Origin: Thermoplasmatota archaeon
GTDB lineage: Archaea > Thermoplasmatota > Penumbrarchaeia > Penumbrarchaeales > Penumbrarchaeaceae
Reading direction: 5' to 3'
Length of the DNA stretch: 14,926 nt
NCBI GenBank assembly: GCA_030591285.1
Contig: JAUVBH010000011.1
Location: 1-14,926, forward strand
Translations under genes and position numbers: made by a program
Shown: piece after piece, positions 1-6,547 of the stretch
Position numbering within the stretch: the first letter of the stretch is position 1
Layout of the letters: each line of letters begins with the position of its first letter
The notes under the pieces: model-generated
What the model was told of the DNA's origin: nothing
Databases searched by the model: none
Seen by the model: only the letters and a program-made list of their open reading frames with translations

Positions 1-647
1 CAAGCGCTAAATTCCATAGCGTTCTTATATGTCAATATCCCAACATCACGGGTCCGATGGGCGATAGTAGGGTCGGAAAGGAAGATATTGAGGATGGTGT
101 CCTCGAGCTTCTTGTATCCGTTAAGGATCTTCTTGGCCATTTTCACGCCGTCGGGGGTCACATCCCTTCTTACCCCTCCGGGTATGTAGAAAGAGTGATT
201 GACCCTATTACCGGTTAGATATTCCAGAACATCAGAGACATCTTCCCGGATCTTCCAGGTATAGTGAAGGACCGAATCGAATCCAAGCTCGTGACCGGCG
301 ACCCCGGCCCATAGAAGATGCGAGTGGATCCTTTCCAATTCTGCAACGATCATCCTAAGATAATCCGCTCTCTCCGTAGGCACTATATCGGCAGCATGTT
401 CCACTGCCCTGCAGAACACGAACTGATGAGCTGCCGAGCATATGCCGCACACCCTCTCTGTCAAGTGAACTACCTGGAGAGGATTTCTTTTCATACCCAT
501 GTATTCTATTCCACGATGATTGAAACCCGGTTGGAAATCCACATCGACAATTGCTTCACCCTCGATGGTGAACTTGAATTGAGTGGGTTCTTTCAAAGCC
601 GGGTGTATGGGTCCGATCTCAAGTGAGTATGGTGGTGCAGATGCCAT
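1..647 (-). CDS. mbhL: Group 4 [NiFe]-hydrogenase large (catalytic) subunit, partial, C-terminus beyond the left edge
   Basis: Translating the minus strand from the ATG at 647 gives an uninterrupted frame to base 1 (about 215 residues). It carries the hydrogenase N-terminal nickel-binding signature: E64-R-V-C67-G-I-C70, with H74 after it. Both cysteines are present, unlike complex I NuoD, where they are lost. The preceding HRGIEYMG segment (residues 44-51) is also typical of the family. In this family the subunit holds the NiFe site, reduces protons with electrons passed from the small subunit, and faces the cytoplasm. The start overlaps the stop of mbhK by one base (TGATG). A near-perfect ribosome binding site, GGAGGTGAT, lies 5 bases ahead. 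The second CxxC motif, near the C-terminus, lies outside the window, so active-site integrity is only half verified. A relative such as the sulfane sulfur reductase (Mbx/Mbs) subunit remains possible. Confidence 0.93.
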   Translation of the reverse strand, partial: MASAPPYSLEIGPIHPALKEPTQFKFTIEGEAIVDVDFQPGFNHRGIEYMGMKRNPLQVVHLTERVCGICSAAHQFVFCRAVEHAADIVPTERADYLRMIVAELERIHSHLLWAGVAGHELGFDSVLHYTWKIREDVSDVLEYLTGNRVNHSFYIPGGVRRDVTPDGVKMAKKILNGYKKLEDTILNIFLSDPTIAHRTRDVGILTYKNAMEFSA

Positions 648-1273
648 CAAGCATCACCTCCTTCCTGTTTTTTCTTGACTATCGGTGGTCCACCAGGCGG
701 GAAAGGATTGTAGTCGGCGATCGCTGTAGATCCATCACTGCCACCAGAGGGATCCTCATGGACCTTTCTGACGAGTTTCTCAGGACCGAATTCATCCTTC
801 CTCCAGGGATATACTCCGACAGGAACAGCATGGACAAGCCACATCCTCCTGTTGTCCTTGATCCCATCAATGGCAACACCAAGGAACTCCTGTTTCTCTC
901 TCTCGGTGGTTGTAACAGCTGGATGAACATCCGAAAGTGAGGGAGTATGAGGATCGTCCTTTGGCGCCCTGGTTCCAATTGTAACGGGAACACCGTGACC
1001 ATGGCTCTCGGAATAGAGTTCGAAATGGTAAAGAACCTCTATTTCGTCACCAATATCCGATCCGGATGCCACTATATGATGTGGCCATCCGAAGGATACA
1101 AGATGTTCTGCGGCTTCAACGAACCTTTCCCTTTTCACCCTAACGAACACCTGTGAATACGGAGTTCTCTTGACACCGTTCTCGAAGGTCTTCACATAAG
1201 GTTCCTCTATGAGGTCACCCTGGAACTTATCCTTGAATGATTTTAAGATCTCTTCTGCGGTTAGGTATTTCAT
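647..1273 (-). CDS. mbhK: Group 4 hydrogenase NuoC-like subunit (30 kDa family)
   Basis: This 208-residue soluble protein belongs to the NuoC / complex I 30 kDa family. The family signature is recognisable around residues 123-160: TEREKQEFLGV followed by YPWRKDEF, matching the usual ERE...D..GI...YPLRKD pattern. The family docks the large subunit to the rest of the peripheral arm and carries no cofactor. After residue 172 comes a Gly/Pro-rich tail (ADYNPFPPGGPPIVKKK) with no obvious fold. The start overlaps the stop of mbhJ by one base (TGATG), and a GGGGGGAGG tract lies just upstream. The position between the small and large subunit genes matches mbhJ-K-L of Pyrococcus. MbhK rather than a fused NuoCD is supported because mbhL begins separately. 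Confidence 0.9.
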   Translation of the reverse strand: MKYLTAEEILKSFKDKFQGDLIEEPYVKTFENGVKRTPYSQVFVRVKRERFVEAAEHLVSFGWPHHIVASGSDIGDEIEVLYHFELYSESHGHGVPVTIGTRAPKDDPHTPSLSDVHPAVTTTEREKQEFLGVAIDGIKDNRRMWLVHAVPVGVYPWRKDEFGPEKLVRKVHEDPSGGSDGSTAIADYNPFPPGGPPIVKKKQEGGDA

Positions 1274-1722
1274 CAGGCCTCCCCCCTTAATTTTTCGAGG
1301 GCCTTCCAGGCCTCGACCACACCCATGATGATGGCCTCAGGCCGGATCGGGCAACCCGGTACGTATACAATAATTGCATTCGGGTCCACCTTCTTGATGA
1401 ACTCGTCGAACGGACCCTGGATGCAGTAGGAGTCATAGTAGACACCGGATGTTGCACCACAGTTACCGCAAAGTAAGACAGCTTTAGGACCAGGGGTCTG
1501 TTCATAGATCCTCCTGACCCTGTCAGCTATCTGAGTGTTAACTGGTCCAGTGACCAACAGGACGTCGGCATGCCGAGGCGTTCCTACCAGCTTGATACCG
1601 AATCTCTCCACATCGTACCTCGGTGTCAAGGCTGCGACTATCTCAATGTCGCATCCGTTGCAGGAGGCTGCGTTGATGTGGAAGACCCAAAGGCTCTTGT
1701 CAAAATGTTTGGTAAGCTTCAT
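1273..1722 (-). CDS. mbhJ: Group 4 hydrogenase small subunit, NuoB-like [4Fe-4S] protein
   Basis: A 149-residue protein of the NuoB / hydrogenase small subunit family, which holds one [4Fe-4S] cluster proximal to the NiFe site. The four expected ligands are visible: C21 and C24 in SCNGCD, C88 in LLCGNCGATSG (C85 is an alternative), and C124 in VPGCPIRPE. It is short, as in Ech/Mbh enzymes, and lacks the extra clusters of larger hydrogenase small subunits. It has no signal peptide, which fits a cytoplasm-facing membrane complex. The gene begins 11 bases after the mbhH stop. Its ribosome binding site GAGGTGAT overlaps that stop codon, which suggests translational coupling. This is the only junction among the operon genes seen here without direct gene overlap, and it is where mbhI sits in Pyrococcus. 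Confidence 0.95.
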   Translation of the reverse strand: MKLTKHFDKSLWVFHINAASCNGCDIEIVAALTPRYDVERFGIKLVGTPRHADVLLVTGPVNTQIADRVRRIYEQTPGPKAVLLCGNCGATSGVYYDSYCIQGPFDEFIKKVDPNAIIVYVPGCPIRPEAIIMGVVEAWKALEKLRGEA

Positions 1723-1733
1723 CCTAGATCACC

Positions 1734-3665
1734 TCAAAGGAAAGTCAATGCTAACATCACAAGTCCGGCCGTTGCTACGAACCAGAACACGTATTCGTTG
1801 ATCAGTCCCGAATGCATCTTCTCCATGGGCTTGTAATAACGTTTCAAAGCCCTGGTGAAACCCCAGTAGACATTGCTTGCAGGTACTACGAAAGGCATTC
1901 CGTTCACCTCCGTCGGATTTCCGAAAAGGTATGGTTTCTTTCCCTCTCCCTTTGGTACCGTTCCCTTCTGTCCAAGCATCCTTATGACATAACCTATCAC
2001 AAGGGTAACACCTAAAACAGCAAGGAGGACCAGAGGATTCCATGCACCCTGTCCAGAGAACATTGTCAGACTGGTTCCGATTTCAGGTCCTGGACCAGCC
2101 AGTGAGGTCACAGCCGGGCTCACGATCTCTCCGATCACCAATGATGGCAACAAGGAGAAGACAACTATCATTCCAGCCAGGACCGCCATACCCACGAGCA
2201 TCGACTTCGGAACCTCTCCTGTCTTCATTTCAGGATTCTTCGGGCCCATGAAAGCGGCATAGAAGACCTTGACGAATGAAGCAAGTGTCAGAAGCGATAC
2301 CAGCATAGCTACAGCACCGAGCACCGGATTGAACTTGAACACTGATTCGTAGATCAGGAACTTTGATGCAAATCCGTTGGTCGGAGGTATACCGGCGATT
2401 GACAGGGCCCCAATAATAAAAAAGAGCGCTGTCATCTTCATATCCCTACCAAGACCTCCCATCTTGTTGAGGTCCCTTGTACCAGCCTTGAATATAATTG
2501 CACCAGCAGTCAGGAACAGCAGGCCTTTGTAAAGAGCGTGGTTGAAGATATGGAAGATACCTCCAGTCATTGCAGTTCTTCCGAACTCAGCAAAGTCTGT
2601 ATTATCTCCCGATGCGAACACGGCCAGTCCAACACCAACACCCAGAAGCATGTATCCTGTCTGGGAGATGGCATGGTATGCCATGAGTCTCTTGATGTCC
2701 TTCTGCACCAGAGCGAGTGTAACACCCACGAACATGGAAAGGACACCAAGGATAACAAGAAGATATCCTGCCGCATGGACAAGATCTATCTGAGCCAGGG
2801 AGTTCTGGATGTTCCCTCCGTAAAGGGTGAAACAAGTCCTGAACACCGCATACAATCCAGCCTGCGAAGCAGTGACCATCATTGCAGTGACCGGTGCAGG
2901 GGCCTCGGAATACCCGTCCGGTGTTGCCATGTGCATGGGTACCGCACCAGCTTTGAGCGAGAACACAGTGATCAAGATACCAAGAACGATCTTGTCAAGG
3001 ACCATCATGGATCCATTTGCACCGATCGCTGATGAAAGGTACTTGATGTTAAGATGTCCATATTGGCCGTATAGCAAACCTATTGCGAACAGCAGGAAAA
3101 GACCTGCTATAGTTGAATAGATAAGATACTTGGCTGCTCCCTCGAATGATTCTCCTCTGTTGGACCTGAACGCGATCAATCCACAGATGGCCACGGATGA
3201 AACTTCGAACCAAACGAAAAGATTGAAGACATCACCAGTGAAAACCATACCGAAGCTTGCTGCAAGGACCAGAAGGATCAATGTGTAGTATTTGTCCTGC
3301 CCCGTGTACTTCTTTACAAAGGAGAAGGAGTAGATGACAGCGGCGAATGCCACGGTTGCCATAATGATCCCCATGAAGGCTGCCATTCCATCCACGTAGA
3401 ACGAGATACGGACATTACTGAGAACATCGAATGCAGTTCCGTCAGCTCCACCGAAAACATACACGTTCGGATCGCCTCCGTTCTTGAACACTTCCCATGC
3501 AAGGACATACGCTAGGGCTCCCGATAGCAGAACTGCTGTGAAGGCCCAGGCATTCCTCACATATTTGTTGATCTTGCCGATCAATGGTGTCGCAAAGGCG
3601 AACAACAACGGGATCGCGATGATGATAGCAGGTGCGTGTGTGATGAGGTCGTTGTAGAAGCTCAT
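1734..3665 (-). CDS. mbhH: MrpD/NuoL-type ion-translocating membrane subunit with C-terminal extension
   Basis: A polytopic 643-residue protein of the proton-conducting antiporter family (MrpD, NuoL/M/N). Residues expected in the ion path are present: E154 (VWFEVSS), K238 (SLKAGAVPMH), H331 (AYHAISQTGYML), H376 and K380 (HIFNHALYKG). It would couple electron transfer in the hydrogenase arm to ion pumping. The start overlaps the mbhG stop by 4 bases (ATGA). By memory, Pyrococcus MbhH is about 130 residues shorter. The extra C-terminal part here (about 543-643) has a membrane segment, a basic linker (KGEGKKPYLFG), an amphipathic stretch near 598-618 and a final membrane helix at 622-641. That layout resembles the lateral-helix region supplied by NuoL or by separate MbhI. 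A fusion of MbhI function is an inference. Confidence 0.94.
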   Translation of the reverse strand: MSFYNDLITHAPAIIIAIPLLFAFATPLIGKINKYVRNAWAFTAVLLSGALAYVLAWEVFKNGGDPNVYVFGGADGTAFDVLSNVRISFYVDGMAAFMGIIMATVAFAAVIYSFSFVKKYTGQDKYYTLILLVLAASFGMVFTGDVFNLFVWFEVSSVAICGLIAFRSNRGESFEGAAKYLIYSTIAGLFLLFAIGLLYGQYGHLNIKYLSSAIGANGSMMVLDKIVLGILITVFSLKAGAVPMHMATPDGYSEAPAPVTAMMVTASQAGLYAVFRTCFTLYGGNIQNSLAQIDLVHAAGYLLVILGVLSMFVGVTLALVQKDIKRLMAYHAISQTGYMLLGVGVGLAVFASGDNTDFAEFGRTAMTGGIFHIFNHALYKGLLFLTAGAIIFKAGTRDLNKMGGLGRDMKMTALFFIIGALSIAGIPPTNGFASKFLIYESVFKFNPVLGAVAMLVSLLTLASFVKVFYAAFMGPKNPEMKTGEVPKSMLVGMAVLAGMIVVFSLLPSLVIGEIVSPAVTSLAGPGPEIGTSLTMFSGQGAWNPLVLLAVLGVTLVIGYVIRMLGQKGTVPKGEGKKPYLFGNPTEVNGMPFVVPASNVYWGFTRALKRYYKPMEKMHSGLINEYVFWFVATAGLVMLALTFL

Positions 3666-4024
3666 CCTCTCAACCTCCTCATGTCATCAATGGTTGAAAC
3701 CTGGAACTTCTGATACAGTTTCATGAAGAAAGCCAAGAGTAAAGCGGTCGTAGCCACACCTATCACGATGGACGTCAGTGTCAATGCATGGGGTGTTGGC
3801 AGGGAATATGCAGCTGCATCTCCCCCCATTATCTGGGAAGTAAAGATCGGAGATGATAATCTATCACCATGCCGATAAGCCAAGGTGATAAGGAACAAAT
3901 TGGCTCCTGTCTCTATCAGCACTATTCCCATGGCGAGCTTGATGAGATTGCGTTTGAACATCACGATGTAGAGGCCGATAGCGATAAGGGCCACCACTGC
4001 GAAGTATGGTATCTCTGACATCAT
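3662..4024 (-). CDS. mbhG: MrpC/NuoK-like membrane subunit
   Basis: A 120-residue protein with three predicted membrane helices, of the MnhC/MrpC/NuoK family. Family marks are the NLIKLAMGIVLIETGANLF region (residues 26-44) and PTPHALTLTSIVIGVA (77-92). The frame is open for 11 codons further upstream, to 4057. I prefer the tandem ATG ATG at 4024/4021 because a strong GGAGGAGGGTGA ribosome binding site lies just ahead of it, within the end of mbhF, and because family members begin close to the first helix. The chosen start lies one base beyond the mbhF TAA. The 3' end overlaps mbhH by 4 bases. In Mrp and Mbh complexes this subunit sits between the MrpD-type pump and the MrpB-type subunits in the membrane arm. 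Confidence 0.9.
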   Translation of the reverse strand: MMSEIPYFAVVALIAIGLYIVMFKRNLIKLAMGIVLIETGANLFLITLAYRHGDRLSSPIFTSQIMGGDAAAYSLPTPHALTLTSIVIGVATTALLLAFFMKLYQKFQVSTIDDMRRLRG

Positions 4025-4025
4025 T

Positions 4026-4520
4026 TTACTCACCCTCCTCCGACCCTGCGAAGGCAAACAATCCCATTGTCACGATTATCAATGTAAGTGCTGCTATGAC
4101 CTCAAGACCAACTGCCATGTTCATTATGCTAATTGTTCCGGAAGAAAGCAAAGGAGCACTATTTGATGGGAAGGCCACATCACCGATGAGCTCTCCTCCA
4201 TTCAACTGCTGTCCGAAGATCGGATTGTCGGTCCCACCGATGAAGTTGAAGAAGAAATAACCGGTTGTAAGACCAAGAAGTCCGGTTCCGATGAACACCA
4301 GAAGACCGGTGCTCTCAATAATGGACAGGACCTTCTTCCTCCATTTCACTGCACCAAATGCCACCAGATAGAGTGCCATAAGGGTGCCGATTATTGCACC
4401 ACCCTGGAAACCTCCACCAGGTGTTAGGTGGCCGTGTAATATGATATACAGACCGAAGAGGAAGATAGCTGCGAAGGATATCTTTGTGATCGTCTTTACG
4501 ATCGGGGACATCTCTTTCAT
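4026..4520 (-). CDS. mbhF: MnhB/MrpB-like membrane subunit
   Basis: A 164-residue protein of the MnhB (MrpB C-domain) family, recognised by HGHLTPGGGFQGG at residues 29-41. Four membrane helices can be seen. The ATG overlaps the mbhE stop by 4 bases (ATGA), and GGGGGTGAG lies just upstream. The luminal loop between the third and fourth helices (FIGGTDNPIFGQQLNGG onwards) is fairly long. It forms part of the antiporter-like module that moves Na+ or H+ in Mbh and Mrp complexes. Confidence 0.93.
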   Translation of the reverse strand: MKEMSPIVKTITKISFAAIFLFGLYIILHGHLTPGGGFQGGAIIGTLMALYLVAFGAVKWRKKVLSIIESTGLLVFIGTGLLGLTTGYFFFNFIGGTDNPIFGQQLNGGELIGDVAFPSNSAPLLSSGTISIMNMAVGLEVIAALTLIIVTMGLFAFAGSEEGE

Positions 4521-4954
4521 TCTTTCTCACCCCCTTCTTCTTCCTTCTTCTTAGGAAAGGCTACTCTGATGGCTACCATGACACCCGAGACAGCAGCAAA
4601 AAGAACTGTTGCTTCTCCAAGTGTATCGAAACCTCTGTAATCGAAAACAATTGCCGTGACGACATTGTTCGCGTTGACGGTCCCATTCGGGTCCACGGAA
4701 TCACTGATGAAAGTATCATCCATCATGGTCCGATCCTGCTGGACCATAGTATCGGTAGTTTCGTCGTAGATATCTATCTGGCCGGTCTCATCATCCCAGA
4801 CCAGCATACCGTTCTCAACATCCTGGTTATCATCCAGGTTTGCATCGACGGCTTTTCCCGATGGTTCTCCGAAATCCCGGATCTCCCAGACGACAAAACC
4901 CATCATGAAAACAACAAGGAAGAGGGCAGCCAGTTTCCAACCTTTACCTATCAA
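4517..4954 (-). CDS. mbhE: MbhE-type membrane subunit with a long acidic extracytoplasmic loop
   Basis: A 145-residue protein with one membrane helix at about 7-23 and further hydrophobic segments at 97-105 and 111-133. The second half carries the conserved run VFDYRGFDTLGEATVLF (residues 103-119), diagnostic for the MbhE / MrpA-C-terminal family. The initiation codon is TTG: the mbhD stop overlaps it (TTGA), and GAGGGAGGAG lies immediately upstream, so I accept TTG. Between the first helix and the conserved region is an unusual hydrophilic stretch (about 31-96) with 17 Asp/Glu and only two basic residues. From memory, usual family members have a much shorter loop here. With the N-terminus inside, this loop would be extracytoplasmic. 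The cytoplasmic tail is charged (KKKEEEGGEKE). Confidence 0.9.
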   Translation of the reverse strand: MIGKGWKLAALFLVVFMMGFVVWEIRDFGEPSGKAVDANLDDNQDVENGMLVWDDETGQIDIYDETTDTMVQQDRTMMDDTFISDSVDPNGTVNANNVVTAIVFDYRGFDTLGEATVLFAAVSGVMVAIRVAFPKKKEEEGGEKE

Positions 4955-5214
4955 TACTCCTCCCTCCCTCTGGTTGATTTAATTGCAAATATCAGTATCG
5001 CAGTGGTCAAACCTGCCCCCACTGCAGCTTCTGCTATTGCGACATCCGGTGCCTGGAGAATGAAGAACTCCAGAGATACCAGAAGTGAACAAGCTGCAAG
5101 TGCGATCGTTGCGGATACCAGGTCCTTGAACTTCACTACTAATAGTGCGGACCCGACGATCCCAAAGAGCACCATGAAGTGAAGAGCATCATACAGGAAA
5201 GTGAAGAACTCCAT
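4951..5214 (-). CDS. mbhD: MbhD-type membrane subunit (DUF4040 / MrpA C-terminal-like)
   Basis: An 87-residue protein with three short membrane helices. The APDVAIAEAAVGAGL run (residues 55-69) is the hallmark of the MbhD/DUF4040 family, corresponding to part of MrpA in bacterial Mrp antiporters. It contributes acidic residues to the ion path of the complex. The ATG at 5214 overlaps the mbhC TAA stop by one base (TAATG), with GGAGGTG 5 bases ahead. The 3' end overlaps mbhE by 4 bases. Size and position are exactly as in Pyrococcus mbh. Confidence 0.92.
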   Translation of the reverse strand: MEFFTFLYDALHFMVLFGIVGSALLVVKFKDLVSATIALAACSLLVSLEFFILQAPDVAIAEAAVGAGLTTAILIFAIKSTRGREEY

Positions 5215-5591
5215 TATTCCACCTCCTCATATTCATCGATAACTGCCTGCTCAGGAACAACACCAGCCTTTCTGGCTGCACTTGCAATGGCATGGGCCCC
5301 AGTGGGGTTCGTGATCAATAGTGCCACAAGTGCTATGAAAGTGTGGACTGCCAGGGTGATGTATGATCCTACATTAACATCCAGGGTCTCGGGATCCGTG
5401 ATCCTGAAGACCGCATAGACGATAACTGCTATGGCAAGGAAGATCGAACCAAATGTCGTTGCCTTCGTTGCTGCGTGGAGCCTGGTATAGACATCGGGGA
5501 ACCGATGAAGACCAATTGCCCCAAGGAGCATGAAGAACATCGATATCACAACAAGCACGACCATTGTGATCATTGCCCAATCCCAACTCAT
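5214..5591 (-). CDS. mbhC: MnhG/MrpG-like membrane subunit
   Basis: A 125-residue protein with three predicted membrane helices and the MnhG signature GLHRFPDVYTRLHAATKATT (residues 27-46). It is an accessory subunit of the antiporter module. It starts inside the stop of mbhB (ATGA, 4-base overlap) and ends one base into mbhD. The C-terminal tail (about 105-125) is cytoplasmic and acidic (VIDEYEEVE), encoded over the mbhD ribosome binding site. Confidence 0.92.
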   Translation of the reverse strand: MSWDWAMITMVVLVVISMFFMLLGAIGLHRFPDVYTRLHAATKATTFGSIFLAIAVIVYAVFRITDPETLDVNVGSYITLAVHTFIALVALLITNPTGAHAIASAARKAGVVPEQAVIDEYEEVE

Positions 5592-5875
5592 TGTGATTCC
5601 TCCTTTTCCTTCCGAGAGGATATGTATCTAGCTATGAACAAGGTGGTTACGAAGGACAGGATAGCGTATACTATCGCTATATCTATCAGTATCACCTGTT
5701 CATAAAAAGCTCCCAGACCGATCATCATTCCAACCACCAGGGTGTTTATTGTGTCCAGTGCCACAACCCTATCCGGAGATGTGGGTCCAAGGAACAATCT
5801 CAGGAGGGAAATAAGCATTCCAAATGCCAATAGGGATACCCCTATCAGAATTACATCCAAATGACCGATGCTCAT
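5588..5875 (-). CDS. mbhB: MnhF/MrpF-like membrane subunit
   Basis: A 95-residue protein with three membrane helices and the MnhF signature LGPTSPDRVVALDTINT (residues 29-45), where the conserved Asp follows the first helix. It ends in a basic/acidic tail. The start overlaps the mbhA stop by 4 bases (ATGA), and the end overlaps mbhC by 4 bases. It is the small accessory subunit second in the operon, as in Pyrococcus mbhB. Confidence 0.92.
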   Translation of the reverse strand: MSIGHLDVILIGVSLLAFGMLISLLRLFLGPTSPDRVVALDTINTLVVGMMIGLGAFYEQVILIDIAIVYAILSFVTTLFIARYISSRKEKEESQ

Positions 5876-6384
5876 TCTGTCAACCTCCTAGCCCAATCAG
5901 AGAATGAACCGCACACGGCCTTTACCTTCTCCTCCTCACTCTTTGTCTCCTGGACATTGATCCAGTGGACGAAAAGATCTCCCTTCTCCTTGTCAATATC
6001 GACGGTCAAGGTTCCAGGGGTCAGAGTGATCGAATTGGCCAGTACCGTTCTCCCAAGGTCGGTCTTCAAACCGGGCTTGATCCTAACTATACCAGGATTG
6101 ATCCTTCCAGTGATCACCCTGTATGCCACATCTATGTTCGCCTTAGCCAGATAGACCAGAAATATGGGAACATAGACAATGAACAGGGGCCATTTCAGGA
6201 ACATCTTGGTATTTTCCGCCTTTCCTAACATCATCCGTGCTACACCCGCGGAAATTAGGGACAGGATAAGACCAGCAAAGACCTCTTCGATGGCCCAGTA
6301 AGCTGTGTCAGCATCACCAGATCCCCACACGAGCAGCAGGTACAGCACAAATACTCCTAGGAAGGTCACCAAAAACGTAAACAT
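5872..6384 (-). CDS. mbhA: MnhE/MrpE-like subunit, first gene of the hydrogenase operon
   Basis: A 170-residue MnhE-family protein. Two or three N-terminal membrane helices are followed by a cytoplasmic domain with the family marks VAYRVITGR.NPGIV and NSITLTPGTLTVDI, then VHWINV. The frame stays open upstream to an ATG at 6489. That start would lie ahead of the predicted promoter (TATA at 6443-6452) and would add 35 residues not expected in the family. I chose the ATG at 6384 because TGGAGG sits 8 bases upstream and the protein then begins directly with its first helix. An ATG at 6399 (five residues longer) is the main alternative. The predicted 5' leader is about 36 bases. The 3' end overlaps mbhB by 4 bases. 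Confidence 0.9.
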   Translation of the reverse strand: MFTFLVTFLGVFVLYLLLVWGSGDADTAYWAIEEVFAGLILSLISAGVARMMLGKAENTKMFLKWPLFIVYVPIFLVYLAKANIDVAYRVITGRINPGIVRIKPGLKTDLGRTVLANSITLTPGTLTVDIDKEKGDLFVHWINVQETKSEEEKVKAVCGSFSDWARRLTE

Positions 6385-6392
6385 GTCAGGGG

Positions 6393-6398
6393 CCTCCA
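6393..6398 (-). promoter_or_regulatory. Ribosome binding site that selects the mbhA start
   Basis: TGGAGG on the minus strand ends 8 bases before the ATG at 6384. The alternative ATG at 6399 has only a weak AGGTG two bases ahead, which is too close. Confidence 0.6.
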
Positions 6399-6442
6399 TC
6401 ACACCTACTATCTCAAAAGCCGATTTGGCATAAACCGTATAA

Positions 6443-6452
6443 CTATTTAAAT
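6443..6452 (-). promoter_or_regulatory. TATA box of the hydrogenase operon
   Basis: ATTTAAATAG on the minus strand is a good archaeal TATA element. Transcription would begin about 25 bases downstream, near 6420, leaving a leader of about 36 bases before mbhA. It is the only strong TATA-like element in the 163-base gap between valS and mbhA. I saw no convincing terminator for valS in this gap. Confidence 0.6.
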
Positions 6453-6465
6453 GGGTATTATTCGG

Positions 6466-6492
6466 CAAAAGTGTGACAATTTTGCACATTTG
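6466..6492. promoter_or_regulatory. Imperfect inverted repeat upstream of the mbh TATA box, possible regulator site
   Basis: CAAAAGTG at 6466-6473 is mirrored by CACATTTG at 6485-6492 with an 11-base spacer; seven of eight positions pair. It lies 14-40 bases upstream of the TATA box, where archaeal activators or repressors often bind. It does not match the SurR motif (GTTNNNAAC) known from Pyrococcus mbh promoters. It could be a chance repeat. Confidence 0.3.
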
Positions 6493-6547
6493 TTTCTTGA
6501 TATGAAAATGGCTGTTTTTATGAACATGTTAACTGCAGATGTCGATA

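Noticed and set aside
318..940. Plus-strand open frames opposite mbhL and mbhK
   Set aside because: They are antisense to strongly conserved hydrogenase genes and carry no recognisable domain.
1..6384. Cluster as complex I or as a plain Mrp Na+/H+ antiporter
   Set aside because: The hydrogenase CxxC motif in the large subunit argues against complex I, and the fused J-K-L hydrogenase genes argue against a stand-alone Mrp antiporter, which would also carry a full mrpA.
6385..6489. 35-residue N-terminal extension of mbhA
   Set aside because: It spans the TATA box and expected transcript start, and the sequence is not like an MnhE N-terminus.
6520..6547. Run of six-base palindromes (ACATGT, GTTAAC, CTGCAG) downstream of valS
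   Set aside because: Each is short and they do not form a longer symmetric structure or a T-rich terminator; likely chance.
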